A stretch of DNA of 64,000 nucleotides, taken from positions 1 to 64,000 of the forward strand of contig JAGQSO010000203.1 in assembly GCA_020439505.1 (NCBI GenBank). Direction: 5' to 3'. The DNA comes from Acidimicrobiales bacterium. Lineage in GTDB: Bacteria > Actinomycetota > Acidimicrobiia > Acidimicrobiales > Iamiaceae. Of the stretch, positions 53,460-61,693 are shown piece by piece. Positions within the stretch are counted from its first letter, which is position 1. Each line of letters begins with the position of its first letter. The notes under the pieces were generated by a model. The model was not told where the DNA came from and searched no databases. It saw nothing but the letters and a program-made list of their open reading frames with translations. The translations under genes were made by a program, and so were the position numbers.

Positions 53460-54206
53460 TCAGGTTCCTGGTGCCAGGGCTTGGGGAAGGCCGGCGCCGT
53501 CGACCAGGCGGCGGGCGGCGGCGGCCATCGCCAGGTAGGCGGGGCGTTCGGATGGATCGAGGGCATCGAGATGTCGGGCGACGGTGTCCCAGTCCCCACG
53601 CGCCACCGGTCCGGTGAGGGCCGACGCCGCTCCCAACTCCGCCACGTTGTCGACCGTCGCTCGAACCAGGTCGACGAAAGCCTCGGCGGGAACACCTAGC
53701 GGGCCGACGATGCGTTCGACCTGACCCAGCAAGGCCACCAGGTGGTTGGATGCCACCACCGCGGCGGCGTGGTACTGCGCCCTTTGATCATCGGCCACCG
53801 GAAACCACCGACCTTCGAGATCGGCAACGACGCGCTGGACAAGAGAGTCTCCCGCCAAGGCGAACCATGCCCCATGAAGCCGGCTGGCACCGATCTCGGC
53901 ATCGGGCAGCGCGGCGAGGGGGTGGACGGCGGCCACCCGAGGGTGGTCGATGACGTCGACGCCGAGGCTGCCGGCGCAGTGGGCGACCACGGCCGACGGT
54001 ACCGGGTCGACGGCGGCGGCGACCGATGCCACCACGGCGTCAGGAGTGGCGATGAGTAGCAGGTCCACGCCGTCGGCCGCCCCCGAGAGGTCGTCGGTCC
54101 GACCCAGGGGTGCCAGCACCTCCCACCCCACCGTGGCCAACGCCCGGGCGAAGGACCCGCCGGCCCGTCCAGGCCCGACCACCCGCAAGCGGGGAGCCAC
54201 GGTCAC
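53460..54206 (-). CDS. Rossmann-like/DUF2520 oxidoreductase, PanG-type candidate
   Basis: The 248-residue protein has an N-terminal NAD(P) loop (VVGPGRAGGSFARALA), IATPDAVVASVAAAV, the VVAHCAGSLG and VHPLAAL segments, and an all-helical C-terminal DUF2520 domain (HAAAVVASNHLVALLGQ). DUF2520 proteins resemble ketopantoate reductases, and I recall PanG of Francisella as a member of this type. Its place between folK and panC is conserved in actinomycetes (Rv3603c in M. tuberculosis). GTG start overlaps the folK stop by four bases. Ketopantoate reduction is inferred, not shown. Confidence 0.82.
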   Translation of the reverse strand: MTVAPRLRVVGPGRAGGSFARALATVGWEVLAPLGRTDDLSGAADGVDLLLIATPDAVVASVAAAVDPVPSAVVAHCAGSLGVDVIDHPRVAAVHPLAALPDAEIGASRLHGAWFALAGDSLVQRVVADLEGRWFPVADDQRAQYHAAAVVASNHLVALLGQVERIVGPLGVPAEAFVDLVRATVDNVAELGAASALTGPVARGDWDTVARHLDALDPSERPAYLAMAAAARRLVDGAGLPQALAPGT

Positions 54207-54700
54207 CGCGACCCGGGCGACGGTGGGAGGCCGTCCACCACCCGCACCGCTCCGACCGCGGCGATCACCTGGTCCTCACCGACGAGGTCGGGAGCCAGTT
54301 CCCTCAGCGGAGCAAGGACGAAGCGGCGTTCCCACATCCGGGGGTGGGGAATCTCGAGGTCGTCATCGGCGACGGTCTCGCCGTCTATCCACAACACGTC
54401 CACGTCGAGCGTGCGAGGGCCCCAGCGTTCGGTCCGCACCCGACCCGCACCCGACTCGAGGCGGTGACACACCGCCAACAACTCGCGGGGGGTCAGCGTG
54501 GAGCGGAGTTCCACCACGAGATTGAGGAACAACCCCTGTTGCGGACCGCCGACCGGATCGGTCTCGAACACCGACGACACGGCGGTGACCATCGGGCCCA
54601 GCGACTCGACCGCTTCGGCGAGGAATCGTCGTCGATCGCCCTGGTTGGAACCCAACGACAGGAACACCCGCCGAGCCGAACCGCCGTCGGGGGACGTCAC
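54203..54700 (-). CDS. folK: 6-Hydroxymethyl-7,8-dihydropterin pyrophosphokinase
   Basis: This 165-residue enzyme transfers pyrophosphate from ATP to hydroxymethyldihydropterin in folate synthesis. It starts at GTG. RVFLSLGSNQGDRRRFL is the N-terminal signature, SSVFETDPVGGPQQ the pterin loop, and RWGPRTLDVDVLWIDG plus IPHPRMWERRFVLAPL the catalytic motifs with the metal-binding Asp pair. The start overlaps the folB stop by four bases. Normal length. Confidence 0.96.
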   Translation of the reverse strand: MTSPDGGSARRVFLSLGSNQGDRRRFLAEAVESLGPMVTAVSSVFETDPVGGPQQGLFLNLVVELRSTLTPRELLAVCHRLESGAGRVRTERWGPRTLDVDVLWIDGETVADDDLEIPHPRMWERRFVLAPLRELAPDLVGEDQVIAAVGAVRVVDGLPPSPGSR

Positions 54701-55101
54701 TCCACCGCCTGGTCTTCCCGGGACCGATGGATCCGGACGCCGGAGGTGGCGAGGGGCTGGGGGACCGGCGGCCTGAGCTTGCGCACGGCCACCGTCACCG
54801 AGTCCACCCTGGGGTCCAGAGCCATCACCGCGTCGGCCAACGCCTGGGCCAGGAACTCGAGGAGTCGGGGCCGACCGGCCGACACCACCCTTTCCACTTC
54901 GGCGCAGATGGCCCCGTAGTCGACGGTGTCAGCGAGCTCGTCGGAACGGCCGGCGTCGAAGAACGACGTACGGACGTCGACATCCACCTCCAAGGGCTGG
55001 GCACGGTGGCGCTCCTCGGGAAGCGCGCCGCAGATGCCCACCAAGCGCAGTCCCCTCAGCTCGATGGTGTCGGTCGACACCGGCGCCCCCGTCGCGCTCA
55101 C
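54697..55101 (-). CDS. folB: Dihydroneopterin aldolase
   Basis: FolB cleaves dihydroneopterin to hydroxymethyldihydropterin and glycolaldehyde. From GTG 55101, which overlaps the upstream stop as GTGA, the product has 134 residues; a GTG seven codons later is also possible. DTIELRGLRLVGICGALPEE is the FolB start, followed by VDYGAICAEVERVVS and RLLEFLAQALADAVM. The catalytic Glu (ALPEERH) and C-terminal Lys (RKLRPPVP) are present. It is coupled to folK. Confidence 0.94.
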   Translation of the reverse strand: MSATGAPVSTDTIELRGLRLVGICGALPEERHRAQPLEVDVDVRTSFFDAGRSDELADTVDYGAICAEVERVVSAGRPRLLEFLAQALADAVMALDPRVDSVTVAVRKLRPPVPQPLATSGVRIHRSREDQAVE

Positions 55102-55610
55102 GGGGCCGGGGGGAGCGTGAGGGCCACCGCCACCAGTTCGCGACCGACAGGGCCCAGCTGGCGGGCGGTGAGCTGTTCGGTGAGGGAGATGGCCTTCGGT
55201 CCGGTAGGCATCAGACCCGACCACACCAGATAGGCGCCGACGATGCCCGAGATCCGATCCCCCAGCTCCTCACCGTGGATCAGGACCTTGTGGCGAGCGG
55301 CCAGCAGGCCCTTCAGCTCGGGCAGGAACTGGGCAAGGTAGACACCCATGTCCTCGTGGTTGCTGAACGGGCGGTGCAGCCAGGTGACGCCGAGCTCGTC
55401 GTAGTTGTGGAGGTTGGCGGGCGAGGCGATGATCGAGATCACCGGGGAGAACCCTTGTTCCCTCACCCAGATGATCTCCTCCTGGCGTCGAACCCGACGG
55501 TGGTTGGCTCCGTAGCCGCCCGGGCGTTCGCACACCGCCAGTACGTCCTTCATCACCCACCGGAAGTTGCGGGGCTCGATGCCCTGCGCCCATTTGCCCT
55601 TCACTGCCAC
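55098..55610 (-). CDS. Phosphatase-like protein without catalytic cysteine, in the folate operon
   Basis: The 170-residue protein starts at GTG 55610, overlapping folP by ten bases, and its stop overlaps folB. The sequence order (FSPVISIIASPANLHNYDEL, WLHRPFSNHEDM, VLIHGEELGDRISGIVGAYL) resembles a small dual-specificity or tyrosine phosphatase. The P-loop HCxxGxxR instead reads H112-G-E-E-L-G-D-R119, so the nucleophilic Cys is Gly. I do not recognise a named family. Its tight place between folP and folB suggests a folate-related or regulatory role. Confidence 0.7.
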   Translation of the reverse strand: MAVKGKWAQGIEPRNFRWVMKDVLAVCERPGGYGANHRRVRRQEEIIWVREQGFSPVISIIASPANLHNYDELGVTWLHRPFSNHEDMGVYLAQFLPELKGLLAARHKVLIHGEELGDRISGIVGAYLVWSGLMPTGPKAISLTEQLTARQLGPVGRELVAVALTLPPAP

Positions 55611-56446
55611 TGGTCCATCTCCCTGATGTGTTGAGAAAATCTTTCGTTGGAACGCCCTGCCCCGGCCGCCTCGAGGGCGGCGACCGTCGCCCCCACGTCG
55701 TGCACCCGTACCATCGACGCGCCGTCCGCGGCGGCCATCACCGCGGTGGTGACCGACCCCTCGAGGCGGTCCTCGACCGCAGCCGGGACCCCATCAGCAT
55801 CCGCGAACAACGCCCCGAGGAAAGCCTTGCGGCTGGTTCCGACCACCAGCGGCCATCCGGTGGCCACGAGGTCGGCCAGACCGTTCAGAAGGGCCCAGTT
55901 GTGAGCTGCCGTCTTGCCGAAGCCGATACCAGGATCTATCCACACCTCACCGACCCCGGCGCCACGGGCCGCCTCCGCCTTGTCGGTCAGGAAGTTCCGA
56001 ACCTCGATGACGACGTCGTCGTAGGTGGGCCGGTCCTGCATGGTTCGGGGTTCGCCCTGCATGTGCATGGCGACCCAGCCCACCCCCCGGCTCGCCGCCA
56101 CCTGGTGCAGCGACGCCGACACGTCGTTGATCAGGGTCGCGCCGGCGTCCACGGCGAGGTTGGCCACCTCGGCCTTGGTGGTGTCCACCGACACCCGAAC
56201 GTCACGAGAGAGCGCCTCGATCACCGGCAGGACCCGTTCTGCCTCCACCGTCGGGGATTCCGGCTCCGCCCCGGGACGGGTGGACTCGCCCCCCACGTCG
56301 ATGAGATCGGCTCCCTCGGCGATGAGACGTCGGCCGTGGGCGACCGCCTGTCGGGGATCGCAGAACAGCCCGCCGTCGGAGAACGAGTCGGGCGTGACGT
56401 TCACGATGCCCATCACCAGCGGACGCACGGGAAGCCAGGGTACCAA
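55601..56446 (-). CDS. folP: Dihydropteroate synthase
   Basis: FolP joins hydroxymethyldihydropterin pyrophosphate to p-aminobenzoate; it is the sulfonamide target. The 281-residue TIM barrel shows VMGIVNVTPDSFSDGG, DVGGESTRPGAEP, VSVDTTKAEVAN, LINDVSA, WIDPGIGFGKTAAHN and VVGTSRKAFLG. The frame opens with a TTG at 56446; GTG 56428 (VRPLVMGIVN) is a plausible true start with no change to the domain. It follows folE by about 56 bases. Confidence 0.95.
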   Translation of the reverse strand: MVPWLPVRPLVMGIVNVTPDSFSDGGLFCDPRQAVAHGRRLIAEGADLIDVGGESTRPGAEPESPTVEAERVLPVIEALSRDVRVSVDTTKAEVANLAVDAGATLINDVSASLHQVAASRGVGWVAMHMQGEPRTMQDRPTYDDVVIEVRNFLTDKAEAARGAGVGEVWIDPGIGFGKTAAHNWALLNGLADLVATGWPLVVGTSRKAFLGALFADADGVPAAVEDRLEGSVTTAVMAAADGASMVRVHDVGATVAALEAAGAGRSNERFSQHIREMDQWQ

Positions 56447-56502
56447 CCCTCGTCAAATCCGCTCCGGGACAAGCCCTTGACTGGCCACGGTCCGGGGTCG
56501 GG

Positions 56503-57098
56503 TCACCGGCCCTGGATGAACCTCATGGCTTCTTCCCGGGTGGCGACGTTGGTGCGGAAAAGGCCTCGTACGGCGGAGGTCACGGTCGTGCTCCCGGCCT
56601 TGCGAACCCCCCGCATCGACATGCACAGGTGCTCGGCCTCGAGCACCACCATGACACCCTTGGGCGTGAGCCGGGCCTGGAGGGCGTCGGCCACCTGGCT
56701 GGTGAGCCGCTCTTGCACCTGGGGCCGGCGGGCGTAGCCGTCCACCAGGCGAGCGAACTTCGACAGACCGATCACCCGGCCGTCGTCGTTGGGTATGTAG
56801 GCGACGTGCGCCTTGCCGATGAAGGGAGCGAGATGGTGCTCGCAGACGCTGTAGAGCGGGATGTCGCGCACCATGACCATCTCGTCGTGATCGGCCTCGA
56901 AGGTGGTGCTGATGTGGACCGAGGGGTCTTCGTGCAGACCGGAGCAAATCTCGGCGTACATGCGGGCGACTCGGGCCGGCGTGTCCAACAGCCCGTCGCG
57001 CTCGGGGTCCTCACCGATGGCGAGGAGGATCTCGCGCACCGCGTTCTCGATGCGGACCAGGTCGACACCGCCCTGGTGTTCGGATTCGGGACTGTCGC

Positions 57099-57102
<4 letters not shown>
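56503..57102 (-). CDS. folE: GTP cyclohydrolase I
   Basis: FolE converts GTP to dihydroneopterin triphosphate, the first folate step. The 199-residue protein includes [15 protein letters not shown], the zinc site in [21 protein letters not shown] cut at Cys and His residues near 90, and the second zinc Cys in [14 protein letters not shown]. Length is normal. Its ATG overlaps the hpt stop as ATGA. In mycobacteria ftsH lies between hpt and folE; here it is absent. Confidence 0.97.
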
Positions 57103-57707
<605 letters not shown>

Positions 57708-57764
57708 GGGTACGCATCCTTGCAGGACGGCGACGGTCGGCGAAGCCTGCACCGGACCGACCCG

Positions 57765-58673
57765 TCACCGAGGATCGATCCGGAGCCGACCACCGCTACG
57801 CGACACCCGCCAGCCCCCCGACACCTCGGTCGCCACCGCGTCGCCCCGGGCGACGCCCAGAACCCGTTCCACCGCCGCGGCATCGACGGTGTAGCCGTCC
57901 CCCACCCCGGCTTGGAGGAGCCAGCCCCTGATCGCGTAGGAGGCCAGTGCGGCGGGGGCCGACGACAACCGGCGGGCCGAGGTCACGTCCAACTCCGCCG
58001 CCTGTTGCGCCATGAACGCGTCGACCTCGGCGAGGAGGTCGGCCTGGCGGGTCAGCACCGGAACCAGGTCGCGACCGGCGATTTCGTCGGCCAACGGCAA
58101 CAACTCGTGACGCACCCGGTTCCGGCGGTGCACCGGGTCGAGGTTGGAGGGATCGTGGACCACCTCCAGACCCGCCACCTCGCACACCTTTTCGGTGTCG
58201 GTTCGCCGCAGGCGGGCCAGCGGCCGCCGCGGCCCGGGGGCCAGTGCGGAAAGTCCGGCCAGACCCGCGCCGCGCAACATGTTCAGGAGGATCGTCTCGG
58301 CCCTGTCGTCGGCGGTGTGGCCGGTCAACACATCGACCGGCAGAACCGAGTAGCGGGCTCGGCGGGCCCGCGCCTCGAGGTTGGGACCTGGCTCCACCGT
58401 CACCGCCACCGACCTGAAGGCGGCCCCGTACCGCGATGCCGCACGGGCCACCACGTCGGCCTCGGCTCCTGAGCCGGCACGCAGTCCGTGATCCACGTGC
58501 ACCGCGGTGACCACGCAGCCCGCCACCGTGGCCAGCACCAGCAGCGCGAGCGAGTCGGCCCCGCCCGACACCGCACAGGTCACCGGCGTCCCCGGCGGGG
58601 GGAACGGGCACCCCGCCGCCAGATCGGCGACGAAGCCGGTCAGGCCGCGGTCGGTCGGATCCGGGCGATCCAC
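57765..58673 (-). CDS. tilS: tRNA(Ile)-lysidine synthase
   Basis: TilS converts C34 of the CAU-anticodon tRNA-Ile to lysidine with ATP. The 302-residue N-type ATPase carries the PP-loop CAVSGGADSLALLVLA near residue 35, VHVDHGLR, GHTADDRAETILLNMLRG and NRVRHELLPL. The C-terminus is short compared with Escherichia coli TilS, as is common in actinomycetes. GTG start lies 34 bases inside the metalloprotease end, so the genes are coupled. Confidence 0.95.
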   Translation of the reverse strand: MDRPDPTDRGLTGFVADLAAGCPFPPPGTPVTCAVSGGADSLALLVLATVAGCVVTAVHVDHGLRAGSGAEADVVARAASRYGAAFRSVAVTVEPGPNLEARARRARYSVLPVDVLTGHTADDRAETILLNMLRGAGLAGLSALAPGPRRPLARLRRTDTEKVCEVAGLEVVHDPSNLDPVHRRNRVRHELLPLADEIAGRDLVPVLTRQADLLAEVDAFMAQQAAELDVTSARRLSSAPAALASYAIRGWLLQAGVGDGYTVDAAAVERVLGVARGDAVATEVSGGWRVSRSGGRLRIDPR

Positions 58674-59701
58674 GTGGCCGGGTCGCGGATCTCGGCGATG
58701 GAAGGCAGGTTGGCAGGATCGACCCAGGCCCGGTCCAAAAGATCGGTGCCGCCGGCATCCTCCACCGCCTCGATGAACCGCTCGCCCTGCTCGTACTGGC
58801 GCATCTTGGCCTCGAGTCCGATCAGTTTCTGGAGCAGCTTGACCGCTGAGCCCGCTTCGGCCCGACGTTGGCGGAGCACCTGCCCGAACCGTTCGGCCGA
58901 GGGGATCTGGTCGGCACCGGCCCGGTCCATGGTGACGTCACCGTGGCCTTCCAGCAGGCTCATCAGACCGGCCACCTGGTCGAGGACGGCGCGTTGCTCG
59001 GGAGAGGCGAAGACCGCCATGATCCCACCGTCATCGAGCGGGTTGCGTCCGGACCGAAGGTCGGTTGCCAGCCGGCCCAGGGCGTCGAGGAAGCGCTTGG
59101 GGTCGGGGTCCAGGCTGTTCACCGTCTCGTGTACCAGCCCGATGAAGTGCTCGCGCATCCAGGGGATCCCGGTGAACTGGGCACGGTGGGTGACCTCGTG
59201 GAGGGCCAGCCAGTGGCGGAACTCCCGGGGGGGGAAGCCGAAGCGCTTCTCCAGCCCCAAAACGTTGGGACCCACGTAGTAGACGATGTCCTGGTCTTCG
59301 GGGTTCTCGTCCTCGACCACCAGCAGGTCGTACTGGCCCAGGACCCGACTCGACATCCATCCCAGGATCATCCCGACCTCCGCCCCCGCCACACGGCTCG
59401 CCACGGGCGCCAGCGCGTTGGAGGCCAGGTGCTGGTCGAGACGGGCGGTGATCGGGCTCAGAAGGCGCTGGAACGAAGCGATGTTGGCGCGCACCCAGCC
59501 CTGACGGTCGGTGACCCGGGCCCGGGCCGAGCCGGTCAGGCTCCTGAGGCCGGTCGCGTCGGCCACCTGGTCCTCGGCCAGAGCGGTCAGCTCCAGGAAG
59601 TCCCTACTCAGCGACTGGTAGTGGTACGACTCGGCGAATGGTTCGCGCCCGACCGAGCGCAGCGCGACCTTCTCGGCCAGCCCCCAGTCGACCGCGCCCA
59701 C
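58640..59701 (-). CDS. Zinc-dependent metalloprotease of the F420-associated (DUF2342) family
   Basis: The 353-residue protein has a HExxH site at H168-E-V-T-H172 (LALHEVTHRAQF) and a downstream SLLEGHGDVTMDRAG segment near residue 275 that likely gives the third ligand. It starts VDWGLAEKVALRSVG after GTG. These features match the family annotated as coenzyme F420 biosynthesis-associated or zinc-dependent metalloprotease, for example Rv3626c, next to tilS in mycobacteria. Substrates are unknown. It has no signal peptide. A 44-residue membrane peptide gene lies three bases upstream. Confidence 0.9.
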   Translation of the reverse strand: MGAVDWGLAEKVALRSVGREPFAESYHYQSLSRDFLELTALAEDQVADATGLRSLTGSARARVTDRQGWVRANIASFQRLLSPITARLDQHLASNALAPVASRVAGAEVGMILGWMSSRVLGQYDLLVVEDENPEDQDIVYYVGPNVLGLEKRFGFPPREFRHWLALHEVTHRAQFTGIPWMREHFIGLVHETVNSLDPDPKRFLDALGRLATDLRSGRNPLDDGGIMAVFASPEQRAVLDQVAGLMSLLEGHGDVTMDRAGADQIPSAERFGQVLRQRRAEAGSAVKLLQKLIGLEAKMRQYEQGERFIEAVEDAGGTDLLDRAWVDPANLPSIAEIRDPATWIARIRPTAA

Positions 59702-59704
59702 CGA

Positions 59705-59839
59705 TCAGGCCTGGTTGCGTGGGTACCTGGGTCGGGTCACCTTCACCAGGTAGCCGACGATGGTTGCGACCACGAACAGGACTGCGCCAGCCACGAGGGG
59801 CACCGCGATCCAGTACGTCCAAACCTTGGCGAACAACAT
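59705..59839 (-). CDS. Small single-span membrane protein, 44 residues
   Basis: A short reading frame from ATG 59839 gives a 44-residue peptide with one strong helix (YWIAVPLVAGAVLFVVATIV, residues 9-28) and a basic tail (KVTRPRYPRNQA), an N-out/C-in pattern by the positive-inside rule. AGGA lies seven bases before the ATG. It starts 33 bases after the anti-sigma gene and stops three bases before the metalloprotease start, so it sits in a gene run in the same direction. I do not recognise a family. Coding is supported by spacing and hydrophobicity only. Confidence 0.65.
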   Translation of the reverse strand: MLFAKVWTYWIAVPLVAGAVLFVVATIVGYLVKVTRPRYPRNQA

Positions 59840-59872
59840 GGTGCGATCCTAGAGGGGAGATCCGCCGGGCCC

Positions 59873-60100
59873 CTAAGCGGTCTCCTCGATGGCCCGGGCG
59901 ATGCGTTCCCGCAGTGCCTCGGGAACCTGGTCCACACAGCGGTTCCTGACCACGATGCGCAGCTCGGCCTCGAAGTCGAAGGCGGCCAGACAGGGGGAAC
60001 AGTCGTCGAGGTGGTGCTGGATGTGGTCTCGGTCCGAGTCGGTCAGCTCACCGTCGAGGAACAGGTACAGCTCTCGCAGGGTCTCGTTGCAGTCGGGCAT
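59873..60100 (-). CDS. Zinc-binding anti-sigma factor (RsrA/RshA type)
   Basis: The 75-residue protein has the redox-sensing zinc motif H30-x3-C34-x2-C37 (QHHLDDCSPC) and an N-terminal C4, as in mycothiol-system anti-sigma-R factors. Such proteins bind and silence SigR until thiol oxidation releases zinc. Its place 14 bases after the ECF sigma gene supports the pairing. A short amphipathic C-terminal helix (LRERIARAIEE) completes it. No membrane segment is present. Confidence 0.9.
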   Translation of the reverse strand: MPDCNETLRELYLFLDGELTDSDRDHIQHHLDDCSPCLAAFDFEAELRIVVRNRCVDQVPEALRERIARAIEETA

Positions 60101-60114
60101 GGGAGTCTCGGGGG

Positions 60115-60714
60115 TCAGCGCTCCGCCGGTACGGCAGGAACGGGATCGGACGGGCGATCGGCGAGCCCGTGATTGACGGCGTAATCCAACAACCGTTTCT
60201 GAAGTGCCTTTCTTCCCCGGTGAAGTCGGCTCATCACGGTGCCGATCGGGACATCGAGGATCTCGGCTATCTCCTTGTAGGAGAAGCCCTCGACGTCGGC
60301 CAGCATCACCGCCATCCGGAAGCCTTCGGGCAGGTCCTCCACCGCTGCCTTCACCTCGGCGTCGGTGAAGGTGTCCATCAACTCGTCCTCGGCGCTGCGG
60401 CTGTAGGTAACGGCCTCCAGCCCACCCAGACGTCGGTACAGGTACAGGTCCTCCACCTCGTCCAACTCGGTTTCCTCGGGTCGGCGCTGACGCGCCCGGT
60501 AGGAGTTGATGTAGGTGTTGGTGAGGATTCGGAACAACCAGGCCTTGAGGTTCGTACCCTGCTCGAACCCTCCGAACCCCCGATAGGCCCGCAGGTACAC
60601 CTCCTGCACCAGGTCCTCGGCGTCGGCCGGATTTCGGGTCATGCGCAGAGCACCCGAGTACAGCGAACCCATCAGGGGCATCGCCTGCTCTGCGAACGTC
60701 GCCTGGTCGGCCAT
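60115..60714 (-). CDS. sigR: ECF RNA polymerase sigma factor, SigR/SigH type
   Basis: The 199-residue sigma factor shows region 2 ([20 protein letters not shown], then [21 protein letters not shown]) and region 4 ([33 protein letters not shown]). The sequence is closest to the SigR/SigH group for thiol-oxidative stress. The next gene encodes the zinc anti-sigma partner. The start ATG at 60714 lies inside the 3' end of the protein kinase gene, overlapping by 43 bases, so expression may be linked to the kinase. Confidence 0.93.
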   Translation of the reverse strand: MADQATFAEQAMPLMGSLYSGALRMTRNPADAEDLVQEVYLRAYRGFGGFEQGTNLKAWLFRILTNTYINSYRARQRRPEETELDEVEDLYLYRRLGGLEAVTYSRSAEDELMDTFTDAEVKAAVEDLPEGFRMAVMLADVEGFSYKEIAEILDVPIGTVMSRLHRGRKALQKRLLDYAVNHGLADRPSDPVPAVPAER

Positions 60715-61634
60715 GACCGCAATCTAGTTCTGCCCGCCTCGGGCACCGCGGGCGGCGGGGGCGCTCCGGTGATCTCTATGGTCGTCCACGGTGCGGTCGG
60801 TCCCACGACCGCCGAGGCGGCGGGTCCGGGCCACACAACCGTCGCTTGCGGTACGGAGTCCGCCAACGCGTCGAGGAACGTCACCACATCGGGGGTCCGT
60901 CTCTCGGGTCGAGGTTCGATGGCGTCCTCGACCGCGGCGGCGACCGGGCCGGGGATGGACGACCACATCGACAGCGGCCGGTGAACCCCGGCCCGGGCTG
61001 CTGCCACCGTCTCCGACGGTGTTCCGGGGTGGGGGTGCCGACCGGTGAGCACCTCGTAGGCCACGACGCCCAGGGAGAAGACGTCGCGGGCGGCGGGCGG
61101 TCCGCTCACCCCATCGAACATCTCGGGGGCGGCATAGCCGACGGTGGCGAAGGGCGTGTCTCCGGATACGTCGGCCACCACCGGTCGACCGTCGGCCCAC
61201 AGCAGCACGTTCTCGGGTTTGAGGTCCCCGTGGATCAATCCGTTTCGCCCCAGGTGATCCAGCGCGGCCACCACCGGGGAGAGGACCGCCACCGTCTCAC
61301 CGGGAGACAGCGTCCCGCGCTCCTCCAGCCTCCGACGAAGGGTGCCGCCGGCAGCGAAGGGGAGGGCGACGACCACTCCCGGATCACCGCCGGGTCCGTC
61401 GTAGTCCCACTGCCCCAGAACCGGGAGGAGGTCGGGATGATCGACGTCGGCCAGAGCATGGTTGGCGGCCCTGACACGGTCGGCACGCGGCCCTCCCCGC
61501 ACCTCCTTCACCACGATCGCAGGCAGATCTCCCGATCGCACACCAGGTCCGGGGTCGCGGACCAGCCAGACCGTCGTGTCGGGACCGTCGTGGAGGACGA
61601 CGTCACGTTGTTCGTCGACCCACCACCGCGTCAC
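60672..61634 (-). CDS. Serine/threonine protein kinase-like protein
   Basis: The 320-residue protein starts at GTG. It has a degenerate glycine loop, the VAIK-type lysine in IVVKEVR (K43), the catalytic loop [11 protein letters not shown] (D137, N142; HRD reads HGD), the metal Asp in VADVSG (D155; DFG reads DVS), and [10 protein letters not shown] followed by [18 protein letters not shown]. Catalytic residues are mostly kept, so activity is plausible. There is no transmembrane helix; a Pro/Ala tail ends inside sigR. In context it may act on the sigma or anti-sigma factor, which is inference. Confidence 0.87.
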   Translation of the reverse strand: MTRWWVDEQRDVVLHDGPDTTVWLVRDPGPGVRSGDLPAIVVKEVRGGPRADRVRAANHALADVDHPDLLPVLGQWDYDGPGGDPGVVVALPFAAGGTLRRRLEERGTLSPGETVAVLSPVVAALDHLGRNGLIHGDLKPENVLLWADGRPVVADVSGDTPFATVGYAAPEMFDGVSGPPAARDVFSLGVVAYEVLTGRHPHPGTPSETVAAARAGVHRPLSMWSSIPGPVAAAVEDAIEPRPERRTPDVVTFLDALADSVPQATVVWPGPAASAVVGPTAPWTTIEITGAPPPPAVPEAGRTRLRSWPTRRRSQSRRCP

Positions 61635-61644
61635 CGCACCCCGT

Positions 61645-61656
61645 TACCCGCGGGTA
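61645..61656. promoter_or_regulatory. 12-bp palindrome in a divergent promoter region
   Basis: TACCCGCGGGTA is a perfect palindrome in the 59-base gap between the divergent kinase and MASE1-GGDEF-EAL genes, 10 bases from the kinase start codon. It could be an operator for either gene. No family match is claimed. Confidence 0.35.
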
Positions 61657-61693
61657 CCGGACGCGAAACCAGGGAGGTGCCTACGCTGCGGTC

